Origin: Gemmatimonadota bacterium
GTDB lineage: Bacteria; Gemmatimonadota; Gemmatimonadetes; Gemmatimonadales; GWC2-71-9
Reading direction: 5' to 3'
DNA length: 53,463 nt
NCBI GenBank assembly: GCA_003222055.1
Contig: QHUT01000096.1
Location: 1 to 53,463 of the forward strand
Of the stretch, positions 31,806 through 39,817 are shown one piece after another. Numbering within the stretch: position 1 is the stretch's first letter; each line of letters opens with the position of its first letter. The translations under genes and the position numbers were made by a program. The notes below the pieces were generated by a model that did not search any database, had not been told where the DNA came from, and saw only the letters and a list, made by a program, of their open reading frames with translations.

Positions 31806-32527
31806 CAGGGTAGCTCCTCCCGCACGCGGTAGCGCAGCGCCCGGCGCTGCATCCAACGGACGGCGAGTGCGTCCGCCAGCCCTCGAAACACGCGGTTCCA
31901 CATACCGTACTTGGTCTTCCCGTACCGGCGGGGGCGGTGCCGCACGGGCACTTCTCGCACGCTCCCCCCCTGCATCCGGATGAGGGTCGGGAGGAAGCGA
32001 TGCATCCCGTTGAACAGCGCCAGCTCGCGCAGCGCGTCGGCGCGGAACGCCTTGAGCGAGCAGCCGGTGTCGCGGATCGTCTCCCGATTCAGCCGGTTCC
32101 GCACCCCGTTCGCGATACGGCTCTGCAGCCGCTTCCAACCGCTGTCGCGCCGGTCGACGCGGTATCCGGCGACCGCCGTGGCCCCGCTCTTGGCGAGCTC
32201 CGCCACGAGGGCCGGGATGTCGGCGGGATCGTTCTGGAGATCGGCGTCGAGCGTCACGACGACGCGACCCCGGGCCACGCGGAATCCCGCGGCGAACGCG
32301 GCCGTCTGCCCCGCGTTCGCCGCGAACGCGACGATGTGCAGCTCGGGGTGATCGCGCTTCAGGGCCTTGAGCTCGTCGAGCGAGCCGTCGCTTGACCCGT
32401 CGTCCACGGCCACGATTTCGTAGCGCCGCCCCGGGAGCGCTCGGCCGATCTCCTCCACCAGAATCGCCAGGCTCTCGCGCTCGTTGTACACCGGCACGAT
32501 CAGCGACAGCTCAACGGGGGCGGACAT
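31805..32527 (-). CDS. Family 2 glycosyltransferase (dolichol/undecaprenyl-phosphate sugar transferase type)
   Basis: 240 residues, GT-A fold: VPVYNERESL, VDDGSSDGS and the DxD-type metal site TLDADLQND (Asp94, Asp96), then DTGCSLKAFR and HRPRRYGKTKYG, characteristic of DPM1-like enzymes that load a sugar on a polyprenyl phosphate. No C-terminal membrane helices, so it acts at the cytoplasmic membrane face. Start overlaps the end of the upstream TPR-like gene by 17 bases. Confidence 0.92.
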   Translation of the reverse strand: MSAPVELSLIVPVYNERESLAILVEEIGRALPGRRYEIVAVDDGSSDGSLDELKALKRDHPELHIVAFAANAGQTAAFAAGFRVARGRVVVTLDADLQNDPADIPALVAELAKSGATAVAGYRVDRRDSGWKRLQSRIANGVRNRLNRETIRDTGCSLKAFRADALRELALFNGMHRFLPTLIRMQGGSVREVPVRHRPRRYGKTKYGMWNRVFRGLADALAVRWMQRRALRYRVREELP

Positions 32528-32951
32528 ACGCGAGCTCGGGCGCGTCCGGATACCGGGCCACGAGCCGGGCGATCACCTGCTCCGCCTTGGCGGCGTCGTG
32601 CTGGTGTGTCCGATAGATCTCGGCGAGCCGGATGCCGGCCAGCACGGTCCGGTGCCGCGGCGGCGGTGGATCCGCGTCGAGCAGACGCTCGAGCATCGCC
32701 GTCTCGTCGTCGATCGTGATCGTGCTCCCGCCCGACATGGCGCCGCCGGTCAGGGCGGTGCCGAGAAACCGGCCGAGCGGCTCGACCACGGATTCCAGCA
32801 GCGCGCCGAAGAAGCTCCACGCGCCCCAGAGGGAGAGCAGGAGCGCGACCAGCCGCCACTCCACGTGTCCCTCGTCGATCGATACGACGACGAGCGCCAG
32901 GCCGACCACCACCGACGCGGCGCCCAGCACCCCGCGTATCACCGCACGCAT
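32511..32951 (-). CDS. Small membrane protein with TPR-like C-terminus, function unknown
   Basis: 146 residues. Two hydrophobic helices (VLGAASVVVGLALVVVSI and LVALLLSLWGAWSFFGALL) are followed by a Gly/Ser/Thr turn and a cytoplasmic helical part with tetratricopeptide-like spacing (IRLAEIYRTHQHDAAKAEQV, VARYPDAPELAY). I do not recognise the family. First gene of the minus-strand run and divergent from the asparaginase gene. Start ATG 32951 places the first helix directly at the N-terminus. Confidence 0.65.
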   Translation of the reverse strand: MRAVIRGVLGAASVVVGLALVVVSIDEGHVEWRLVALLLSLWGAWSFFGALLESVVEPLGRFLGTALTGGAMSGGSTITIDDETAMLERLLDADPPPPRHRTVLAGIRLAEIYRTHQHDAAKAEQVIARLVARYPDAPELAYVRPR

Positions 32952-33044
32952 GCTCGGCGGATCTGCGAAGTCCACGAGGAGCAAGTTGACAGGGCCCGCC
33001 CGACCGCGCAACCTACGCACGCGTCTTTCAACCGGAGTGTTTCC

Positions 33045-34106
33045 GTGGCCGATCTGCTGTCGCGTCGCGAGTTTCTCGCCTCCGCCGCCGTCGGGGTGGC
33101 CGCCGCCCAGGCGCGCGACATCCCCTTCCCGATGCGGCCGCCGCGTCCGCTGCCGCCCCGCAGCCGTTGGGCCGCGAAGCCGGTAGCGGTCTCGAGCGCC
33201 AACGGGTTCCGGGCGGTGCAGAAAGCGTTCGACATGCTGATGCAGGGAGCGGACACGCTCGACGCGGTGATCGAGGGGGTGAAGATCCAGGAGCTCGACC
33301 CGAACGACGATTCGGTGGGCTACGGCGGCTTGCCGAACGCCGCGGGCGTCGTGCAGCTCGACGCGTCGTGCATGCACGGGCCGACCAGGCGCGCCGGCGC
33401 CGTGGGCGCCCTGGAAGGGATCAAGACGCCGTCCGAGGTCGCCAAGCTCGTGCTCAAGTACACGAACCATATCTTCCTGGTGGGCGAGGGCGCCAAGCGG
33501 TTCGCGCTCGAGTACGGCTTCAAGGAGGAGGACCTCCTGACCCCGCACGCGCGCGAGGCCTGGCTGCACTGGCGCGCCAACCTGAACCCGACCGATGACT
33601 ACCTCGACGTCCCCGAAACCCAGGACTTGTCGGTCCGGCCCACCGGCACGATCAATTGCGACGCCGTCACCCCGCAGGGCGACATCTCTTCCGTCACGAC
33701 GACCAGCGGACTCGCCTACAAGATCCCGGGCCGGGTGGGCGACAGCCCGATCATCGGCGCCGGCCAGTACACCGATAACGACGTGGGCGCGGCCGGGTCG
33801 ACCGGGCGGGGCGAATCGAACATCAAGGTGTGCGGCGGCTTCCTGACCGTGGAGTTCATGCGCCGCGGCATGAAGCCGACCGACGCGTGTCTCGAAACGC
33901 TCAAGCGGGTCGTGCAACTCAGCGAGCCGCGCCTGCTGGGCCCCGACGGGAAGCCGACGTTCGACCTCAAGTTCTATGCAGTGAACAAACGTGGTGAGTT
34001 CGGCGCCGCCTCACTCTACCCGGGGCGCTACGCCGCGCACGACGGAGTCGAGGCCAAACTCCGGGACCTGGCCCATCTCTACGAGCGCCCCGCCGCGAGC
34101 CGCTAG
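33045..34106 (+). CDS. Exported N4-(beta-N-acetylglucosaminyl)-L-asparaginase (Ntn hydrolase)
   Basis: 353 residues. A twin-arginine signal (SRREFLASAAVGVAAAQA) indicates export folded. The N-terminal-nucleophile hydrolase region contains Thr202 in PTGTINCDAVTPQGDISS, the expected autocleavage site and nucleophile, then TTTSGLAYKIPGRVGDSPIIGAG, the family's substrate loop. It splits the GlcNAc-Asn bond of glycoasparagines or related amides. GTG 33045 has CCGGAG at 7 bases. The 3' end overlaps an alternative start of the next gene. Confidence 0.92.
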   Translation: MADLLSRREFLASAAVGVAAAQARDIPFPMRPPRPLPPRSRWAAKPVAVSSANGFRAVQKAFDMLMQGADTLDAVIEGVKIQELDPNDDSVGYGGLPNAAGVVQLDASCMHGPTRRAGAVGALEGIKTPSEVAKLVLKYTNHIFLVGEGAKRFALEYGFKEEDLLTPHAREAWLHWRANLNPTDDYLDVPETQDLSVRPTGTINCDAVTPQGDISSVTTTSGLAYKIPGRVGDSPIIGAGQYTDNDVGAAGSTGRGESNIKVCGGFLTVEFMRRGMKPTDACLETLKRVVQLSEPRLLGPDGKPTFDLKFYAVNKRGEFGAASLYPGRYAAHDGVEAKLRDLAHLYERPAASR

Positions 34107-35244
34107 CGTCGCGCTCGCGTTGCTCGCGGCCGCCGCCCCGTGGGGAGCGGGCGGGACGCTCTCGGCGCAGCGCTACTGGCGCGGCAGCTTCTATCCCAAT
34201 CTGTCCCACAGCACGGGCGACGGGTTGTGGATCGGGCTCCACTACGGGCGGTACAGCCCCGTCGGCTTCGCCGAGCGGCCGGAGCCGAACTACGCCTCGA
34301 TCAACCTCGATGCCGGGGCCAGTACCCAGGGCAGCTACGCGTTCGTCGTGGACGCGCAAGCACCGGCCTGGTGGCCCGGCTGGCGGGCCGGACTCGCCTT
34401 CGGCGCCGTGCGCGTGAACCGATTGGGCTATTACGGACTGGGAAACGACACGGAATACTCGAGGGACAGCCTCACGACCGCCGGGTCCTACTTCTACAAG
34501 GTCAGCCGCACTACCCAGTTTGCGCGCGCCGGCGTGCAGCGCCGGGTGATCGGACCCCTGCGGGTCCTAGCCGGCGCTTCCATCGAGCACACCGACTTCC
34601 GCGCCCTCCCGGGCCGGAGCGTGTTTGGCAGCGATCTCGCCGCCGGGGTTGTCGATCCGGGTACGATCCCGTTCACCGACAAGGTGGTCCGCGCGGGCGT
34701 CGTCCTGGATACGCGGGACAACGAAATCGACCCGCATCGCGGCGTCGCCGCGGAAGCGCTGTTCGCGAGCGGCACGAGGTACACGCGCACGACGGCGAGC
34801 GCTCGGTTATATGTGCATCCCTTGCAGCGGCTGGTTCTGGCGGGGCGGATCGGGGCCGAGGGCACGGGCGGGAACCCGCCCCTGGCGGCGCTGGAACTGA
34901 TGGAGTCGTCGGCGCGGCCCTTCGTGGCGGTGGGCGGTTACTACTCGCTGCGCGCGTACTATAACGGTCGATTCACGGGGCCGGGCAAGCTGATCGGCGG
35001 CCTGGAGGCGCGGTACGCGCTCATCTCGGTGCCGAGCGTGGTCGAAGTCAAGCTGGTCGGGTTCTACGACGCCGGTCGCGTGTTCGAGCGGGGGGAGGCG
35101 GTCCGGCTCACCACCACCGGCCTCCACGGTAGCGGCGGCGCGGAGCTGGCGCTGCGCCTGCTCCGCAATTCACTCCTGTGCATGGGCTATGGCCACGGGA
35201 GCGATGGGGGACGGTTCCTGTTTGGGACCAGTTGGAGTTACTGA
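33991..35244 (+). CDS. Outer-membrane BamA/TamA-type (Omp85, surface antigen D15) barrel protein
   Basis: A b-barrel protein without POTRA domains, ending in FGTSWSY, a classic aromatic barrel terminus. The Omp85 signature appears as VVRAGVVLDTRDNEIDPHRG, and strand-turn repeats run through the C-terminal half. Signal peptide hydrophobic core is VALALLAAAAPWGAG with cleavage near LSAQ. The start is unsure: GTG 33991 or 33994 would give a ~35-residue Arg/Ser/Pro-rich pre-signal overlapping the asparaginase gene, while no ATG, GTG or TTG lies nearer; ATC 34075 would be non-canonical. It may insert or secrete a partner, or be a plain porin-like barrel. Confidence 0.82.
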   Translation: MVSSAPPHSTRGATPRTTESRPNSGTWPISTSAPPRAASVALALLAAAAPWGAGGTLSAQRYWRGSFYPNLSHSTGDGLWIGLHYGRYSPVGFAERPEPNYASINLDAGASTQGSYAFVVDAQAPAWWPGWRAGLAFGAVRVNRLGYYGLGNDTEYSRDSLTTAGSYFYKVSRTTQFARAGVQRRVIGPLRVLAGASIEHTDFRALPGRSVFGSDLAAGVVDPGTIPFTDKVVRAGVVLDTRDNEIDPHRGVAAEALFASGTRYTRTTASARLYVHPLQRLVLAGRIGAEGTGGNPPLAALELMESSARPFVAVGGYYSLRAYYNGRFTGPGKLIGGLEARYALISVPSVVEVKLVGFYDAGRVFERGEAVRLTTTGLHGSGGAELALRLLRNSLLCMGYGHGSDGGRFLFGTSWSY

Positions 35245-35339
35245 ATTGCGGATTGCGGATTGCTGATTGCGGATTGGACGGTGCCGACCTCTCGACGCTC
35301 GTCATGCCAATCCGCAATCCGAAATCCAAATCCGCAATT
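35244..35339. repeat. Fold-back of heptanucleotide repeats between convergent genes
   Basis: Left arm 35244-35277 is five units of GATTGCG type with a 7-bp period. Right arm 35307-35339 is its inverted copy with a few mismatches. A 29-bp centre separates them. The element spans exactly from the stop of the outer-membrane gene to the stop of the saccharopine-dehydrogenase-like gene and is much AT-richer than the flanks. It probably serves as a bidirectional terminator. Confidence 0.85.
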
Positions 35340-36471
35340 AGACCTCCCGAATCTCCACGCCGCGCTTGGCGAGCTCTGCAACGTACGCGCCGAACGGCAC
35401 GGCTTCATCGGGCGTGCGCACTCCCTTCACGGCGATACGGCCGTCCACCTGCATGAGGCCGGTGATCGCGAGCGAATACCCCGTCGTCCGCATCATCGCA
35501 CTGATGCCGTGGGCTGCGTCGTAGTAATCGAGCAGCTGCCAGGCGGCCCGCTTCCCGTTGTCGGCGCGCACCTCGACACGCAAGGCGACCAGGTCGCGCC
35601 CGTCGGGTTTGGTGAGCTTGGGGGACACGGTCGTGATGAAGGCATCGCGCGGCACGACGTCCGTCCCGTTCACCCTCACGGGAGTCAGGTCGAGCAGCCC
35701 CAGCTCGCGGATGGGGCGCATGATTGCAACGTGCCCGGGGTAGCGCAGCGTCTTGTACTCCATCGTCCGGACCCGGCCCTCGTACGCCCACGGCATGGTG
35801 GAGATGCCCCCGCCCGTGTGGAACGCCTCGAGCTCGCCCACCGGCGGGGGGAAGGCGACGTGCTCGAGCTCCGAGAGCGCCTCCACGCGCGCCGGCCTGC
35901 CGTCGCGCAGCACCCATGAGGGCGTCGTGTAGTAGTCGAGCGCGCCGGCGAGCGAGTACACGATCTGGTAGTTGAGAGGGGGCTCGGGATGCTGCGGCAG
36001 GCCGCCGACGTAGATCTTCACGACGTCGGCGTCCCCCACCCGGCGGATCCCCTCCGCCGCGAGGATGTTGACCATCCCCGGCGCGAGGCCGCAGTCGGGG
36101 ATGATGGACACGCGCCGCGCCTGCGCTTCGGCGTCGAGCGCCTTCTGCTGAAAGACGATCTCGGTGTTGCCGCCCAGGTCGGCGCAGTGGACCCCGGCAT
36201 CCAGCGCCGCGCGCGACACCGCGAGGTTGAAGTAGTACGGCGCCGCGTTCTGCACCGCTTCGTGACCGCGCATCGCGTCGCGCAGCGCCGCGCCGTCCTG
36301 CACGTCGAGCTTGAGGAGCGCGAGCCGTCGGCCGGCATGGGGTCGGAGCACCGCGGGGATGCGGTCCGGCTCGAGGTCGGCGATCGTGACGCGCTCCACG
36401 CCGGGCTGCTGCAACAGATCATAGGCGCAGGCGGACCCTTGCAGGCCCGCGCCCAGAACCAACATGCGCAT
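35338..36471 (-). CDS. Saccharopine dehydrogenase-family oxidoreductase
   Basis: 377 residues. N-terminal Rossmann domain (MRMLVLGAGLQGSACAYDL, then VQNAAPYYFNLAVSRAALDAG and HCADLGGNTEIV), followed by the saccharopine-reductase-like a/b domain (CGLAPGMVNILAAEG, YTTPSWVLRDG). Related enzymes act on lysine-derived imines or as L-lysine dehydrogenase / carboxynorspermidine synthase; the substrate cannot be chosen from sequence alone. The TAA stop lies within the right arm of a heptamer fold-back. Confidence 0.88.
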   Translation of the reverse strand: MRMLVLGAGLQGSACAYDLLQQPGVERVTIADLEPDRIPAVLRPHAGRRLALLKLDVQDGAALRDAMRGHEAVQNAAPYYFNLAVSRAALDAGVHCADLGGNTEIVFQQKALDAEAQARRVSIIPDCGLAPGMVNILAAEGIRRVGDADVVKIYVGGLPQHPEPPLNYQIVYSLAGALDYYTTPSWVLRDGRPARVEALSELEHVAFPPPVGELEAFHTGGGISTMPWAYEGRVRTMEYKTLRYPGHVAIMRPIRELGLLDLTPVRVNGTDVVPRDAFITTVSPKLTKPDGRDLVALRVEVRADNGKRAAWQLLDYYDAAHGISAMMRTTGYSLAITGLMQVDGRIAVKGVRTPDEAVPFGAYVAELAKRGVEIREV

Positions 36472-36568
36472 GACGCGATTGCCTCCGGACGACGTGAGGG
36501 AATGCGGCGCCGAAACCTAGCGAGGCCAGGCCACCGCTGGAACCCCTGGGAGGTTAGATTCGCGCCCG

Positions 36569-37144
36569 ATGAGCCAAGCCGACTTGACGCGCGAGCGCCT
36601 GGTCCGAGCGGCGCTGGAGCTGTTCACCGCGCAGGGATACCACGACACCACCACGCCCGCGATCGCGAAGAAGGCCGGGGTGGCCGAGGGGACGATCTAC
36701 CGTCATTTCGCCGGCAAGCAGCAGTTCTTCAACGAGCTGTACCGCGCCTCGGCGCGCTGGGCCGACAACCTCGTCAAGGACGCCAACGCCCTCAAGGTGG
36801 GGCCACGCGAGAAGCTGGCCGAGCTCGCCCGCGGGCTCGTCGCGGGTGCGGCGCGCGAGCCGGCCGTAGCGCGCCTCTTCTTCGTGCAGCGCTACGACGA
36901 TCTCCTCGACGAGGAGAGCCGCAAGACGGCCCGCGAATTCCGGGTCGACCTCGAGAGCCTCATCGCGCAGGGCAAGGCGGACGGCTCCGTGAAGCCCGGG
37001 GCTGCCGAGATATGGGCGGGCGTGTGGCTCGGCGTCGTCACCCTGGCGATCGATCACATCTCGGCGCGGGAGTGGCCCGAGACGCACGCCGGGGTGAAGC
37101 TGGCGCTCGACGGCGCCTGGGACGCGATCGCGGCACCCCGGTGA
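36569..37144 (+). CDS. TetR-family transcriptional regulator
   Basis: 191 residues. N-terminal helix-turn-helix (about 8-55: LVRAALELFTAQGYHDTTTPAIAKKAGVAEGTIYRHF in two overlapping helices) and a C-terminal ligand-binding/dimer domain with FVQRYDDLLDEESRK and a hydrophobic helix WAGVWLGVVTLAI. Target and ligand unknown; it is divergent from the saccharopine-dehydrogenase-like gene, 97 bases away, so that gene is the first candidate target. The stop codon lies in the left arm of a long inverted repeat. Confidence 0.93.
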   Translation: MSQADLTRERLVRAALELFTAQGYHDTTTPAIAKKAGVAEGTIYRHFAGKQQFFNELYRASARWADNLVKDANALKVGPREKLAELARGLVAGAAREPAVARLFFVQRYDDLLDEESRKTAREFRVDLESLIAQGKADGSVKPGAAEIWAGVWLGVVTLAIDHISAREWPETHAGVKLALDGAWDAIAAPR

Positions 37145-37212
37145 GGCGGTTGGGGTCCCACTCCGCGACAAAACGACGCAGTCGCTGCGTGGGACCCCAA
37201 CCGCCTCACCGG
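37138..37212. terminator. 24-bp perfect inverted repeat (probable bidirectional terminator)
   Basis: Arms 37138-37161 and 37189-37212 are exact reverse complements (24 of 24) around a 27-base loop. The left arm contains the tetR stop and the right arm ends 13 bases before the metallophosphoesterase stop. No T-run follows either arm. Sequence differs from the other palindromes in the window. Confidence 0.75.
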
Positions 37213-37225
37213 CCCACCCCCGACC

Positions 37226-38479
37226 TCACCGGCGCCTAAGCTCGAACAGCTCGATCTCCGGCGGCGCGAACACGCGGATCGGAACGCCGACCACCCCGAT
37301 CCCGCGGCTCACGTACAGCTGGCTCGACCCCCGCTGAAAGTGACCCATCACGTACTTGGTGATCAGGCGTCCCGGCGACCAGCCGATCAGCGGCACGTAG
37401 AACTGGCCGCCGTGGATGTGCCCGGCGAGCGTGAGCGGAATGCCGCGCGGCGCGGCGGAGTCCCAGGCGCCCGGGCGGTGGGCGAGGAGCACCCGAAACG
37501 CATCCGGCGGTGCGGCGGCGAGGGCCGCGTCGACGTCCCTGGTCTGGGGGTCGTCCGCCGTCCAGTTGTGCGGATCGTCGATGCCGAGCAGCGCGAGCGT
37601 GGCCCCGCCCCGCTCGATCACGTGGCAACCGTTCTGCACGAACACCTGCCCCGCCTCGCGGCACGCGCGAATCACCTCGCGCTCGCCCGTGTAGCGGTCG
37701 TGGTTCCCGAGCACCGTCACCACGCCGAGCGGGGCCCGCAGGTCCCGGAACGCGCGCACGTACGCCGGAATGTAGGACTGCGAGATGTCGATCATGTCCC
37801 CCGTCTGCACGATCAGGTCGGGGCGGAGCACGTTGGCCTGCGCCACGATCTCCTGCATCTTGTCCTCCCCGAGATGTACGCCCGCGTGCAGGTCGGAGAG
37901 ATGCAGCAGCGTGAGCCCGTCGAGCCCGGCGGGCAGATCGGGGAACCGGAGCGTGCGGCGTGTCAGCTGGGGAAGCCGATAGGCGCTCCAGATGCCGTAG
38001 GAGGAGAGCGCGACGCCAGCGCCGGCGTAGGCGTACGTGGCGCGGGCGAGGAAGCGGCGACGGGAAAGAGCGGGTGCGCGGTCCGCGGTGCGCGGTTGCT
38101 CCCGGTGCGCATCGGAGTTCCGGTCCGCATCGGCGGCAACCGCGTACCGCGCACTGCGTACCCGCTGCACCAGCCACCATCCCACCTTGCCGAGCAGGTA
38201 CACGGCCACCAGCGCGCAGAAAATCCATCCCAACAGCTGCCAGGCGATCCAGGGGCCGGTGAGCGGGAGCCGGCCGACGCTCCACATGGAGCCGAACAGC
38301 GCACGTTGCGCCACGAACACCCATGGCAGGTTGAACGTCACGAACACGAGCGCCAGCACGGCGCGCACCACCCGCGCTCGATGCGGCCGGCTCGGGTCGG
38401 GCAGGCGCGTGCGCAGGTACAGATAGAGCAGCGCCTGCGGCGCGACGAACAGAAGGAGATAGATTAGGCGCGTGACCAC
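37226..38479 (-). CDS. Membrane metallophosphoesterase (YkuE/YaeI-like)
   Basis: 417 residues. Three N-terminal membrane helices (LIYLLLFVAPQALLYLYL, VVRAVLALVFVTFNLPWVFV, WQLLGWIFCALVAVYLLG), then a repeat-derived Arg/Ala/Asp-rich linker (about 105-137), a fourth helix after SRRRFLARATYAYAGAG, and the calcineurin-like domain with all metal motifs: HLSDLHAG, QTGDMID, LGNHDRY, and GHIHGG. Relatives hydrolyse lipid-linked or UDP-sugar phosphates at the membrane. GTG 38479 is used; it overlaps the divergent S41 peptidase start by 8 bases, so one of the two starts is likely a little further in. Confidence 0.9.
   Translation of the reverse strand: MVTRLIYLLLFVAPQALLYLYLRTRLPDPSRPHRARVVRAVLALVFVTFNLPWVFVAQRALFGSMWSVGRLPLTGPWIAWQLLGWIFCALVAVYLLGKVGWWLVQRVRSARYAVAADADRNSDAHREQPRTADRAPALSRRRFLARATYAYAGAGVALSSYGIWSAYRLPQLTRRTLRFPDLPAGLDGLTLLHLSDLHAGVHLGEDKMQEIVAQANVLRPDLIVQTGDMIDISQSYIPAYVRAFRDLRAPLGVVTVLGNHDRYTGEREVIRACREAGQVFVQNGCHVIERGGATLALLGIDDPHNWTADDPQTRDVDAALAAAPPDAFRVLLAHRPGAWDSAAPRGIPLTLAGHIHGGQFYVPLIGWSPGRLITKYVMGHFQRGSSQLYVSRGIGVVGVPIRVFAPPEIELFELRRR
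38069..38166 (-). repeat. In-frame fold-back of heptanucleotide repeats inside the metallophosphoesterase gene
   Basis: Left arm 38069-38097 holds GTGCGCG, GTCCGCG, GTGCGCG; right arm 38138-38166 holds CGCGTAC, CGCGCAC, TGCGTAC and is an inverted copy of the left (about 24 of 29). The centre contains a near-duplicate 14-mer (38102-38115 and 38120-38133). Size and build match the intergenic fold-back at 35244-35339, yet here it is translated as a linker between membrane helices 3 and 4. Confidence 0.8.
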
Positions 38480-39773
38480 TCGCTCCAAGCTCCTGATGTA
38501 TCTGGCCGCCCTGTCGCTCGTGCCGCTCCGCGCGGTGGCCGCACAGCAGCTCACCGCCCCCGAGCGCGCTCACGCCCTCGCCACGATCTGGGCCGAGGCC
38601 CGGTACAACTTCGCCTACTGGGACCGCGTGCGGGTCGACTGGGACTCGGCGCTCAGGGTGAATCTGAAGCTCGCCGCCGAACCGCAGCCCGACCTGCTGT
38701 TCTACCGCCGCCTGCGCCGCTTCGTCGCCCTGCTGGGCGACGGACAGGCTGCGGTGCTCGCGCCCCCGAATCTGCGGTCCCGGATCGCGCGCCCGCCGCT
38801 CCTGCTGACGAGCGCCGCGCGCAGACCGTTCATCATGGACTACGCCGAGAACGACGAGATGCGCGTCGCGCACCCCGATCGGCTGGCCGAGATCGTCGCC
38901 GTCCAAGGGGTCCCCGCGGAGTCGTGGATCCGCGACTCGGTGCTCCCGGAGACCCCCGCCGCGACGCCCGCCGACCGCTGGCAGCGGGCCGTCGCCTGGA
39001 TGCTGCAGGGCGAAAAGGGCACCAGCCTGCATCTGCTCATCCGCGTGCCCGGCGGCGATCCCCGAGGGGTGAGCGTGACCCGCTCCGTATCGCTCAACGA
39101 TCGCTGGCCGCTCGACCCACCCGCCTTCGCGGTGGACTCGCTTCCCGGCGGCGTCGCCGTCGTGCGGATCAGCTCGCTCGCCGACGAGGACGTCGTCCGC
39201 CAGTTCGACCGGACCTACCCGGACTTCGCCACCGTACAGGGGCTCGTGCTGGATCTCCGCGGCGCGAGCGGCGGCCAGACCGAGTACGCCTACCAGATCC
39301 TCGCCCGCCTCACGGACCAGCCGTTCCCGGCCGTGCGCTGGAAAACGCCGCAATACCGGGCGGCGTTCCGCGCGTGGAACCTGCCGGACTCCGCCATGAC
39401 CTGGTACGGACCGGCGGCCGGAAGCGTTGCACCGCGGCGCGAGCACCCCCCCTACGGCGGCCCGATCTCGCTGCTGGCGTCGAGCGTCACCTCCGGCGCC
39501 GCGGAAGATTTCCTGGCCGCGTTCCGCGCGTCGGGCCGCGGGGTCATCATCGGCGAGGCGTCCGCCGGGAGCGTGGGCGACATCGCGACGTTCGCGCTCC
39601 CCAAGAACTGGGGCGTCCAGTTCTCGGTCACGCGCCACTCGTTCGCCGACGGGACGGAGTACGCGGGGCTCGGTGTGAAGCCCGACTTGGTGGTCGTCCC
39701 GACGGTGGACGACCTCCTGGCGGGGAACGAGCCGATGCTGGAGCGGGCGCGGGAGTACCTGAAGGGACGGTAG
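38472..39773 (+). CDS. Exported S41-family (tricorn/CtpA-like) serine peptidase
   Basis: 433 residues. Signal peptide (n-region MTTRSK, core LLMYLAALSLVPL, end VAAQ). An N-terminal helical part (PERAHALATIWAEARYNFAYWDRV) is typical of tricorn-core-like S41 proteins, then the tail-specific protease domain with VVRISSLADE, LVLDLRGASGG and the nucleophile loop SSVTSGAAEDFL followed by GEASAGSVGD. The Ser-Glu pair in TSGAAEDF favours the tricorn-type triad over the Ser-Lys dyad of CtpB. No PDZ domain is obvious. GTG 38472 gives a better charged n-region than ATG 38496. Confidence 0.88.
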   Translation: MTTRSKLLMYLAALSLVPLRAVAAQQLTAPERAHALATIWAEARYNFAYWDRVRVDWDSALRVNLKLAAEPQPDLLFYRRLRRFVALLGDGQAAVLAPPNLRSRIARPPLLLTSAARRPFIMDYAENDEMRVAHPDRLAEIVAVQGVPAESWIRDSVLPETPAATPADRWQRAVAWMLQGEKGTSLHLLIRVPGGDPRGVSVTRSVSLNDRWPLDPPAFAVDSLPGGVAVVRISSLADEDVVRQFDRTYPDFATVQGLVLDLRGASGGQTEYAYQILARLTDQPFPAVRWKTPQYRAAFRAWNLPDSAMTWYGPAAGSVAPRREHPPYGGPISLLASSVTSGAAEDFLAAFRASGRGVIIGEASAGSVGDIATFALPKNWGVQFSVTRHSFADGTEYAGLGVKPDLVVVPTVDDLLAGNEPMLERAREYLKGR

Positions 39774-39812
39774 AAGACGGTAGAGGACGGTAGAGGCGGC
39801 GGGGCTCTACCG
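39766..39812. repeat. Decanucleotide tandem repeat with terminator-like hairpin
   Basis: GACGGTAGAA then GACGGTAGAG twice (39766-39795) run out of the S41 stop. The last unit pairs with CTCTACCG (39805-39812) to give an 8-bp stem with a 9-base loop. The convergent dienelactone-hydrolase gene ends 6 bases further. Confidence 0.75.
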
Positions 39813-39817
39813 CCCTC

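Noticed and set aside
35244-35339. CRISPR-like array
   Set aside because: Units are 7 bp without spacers and arranged as inverted arms.
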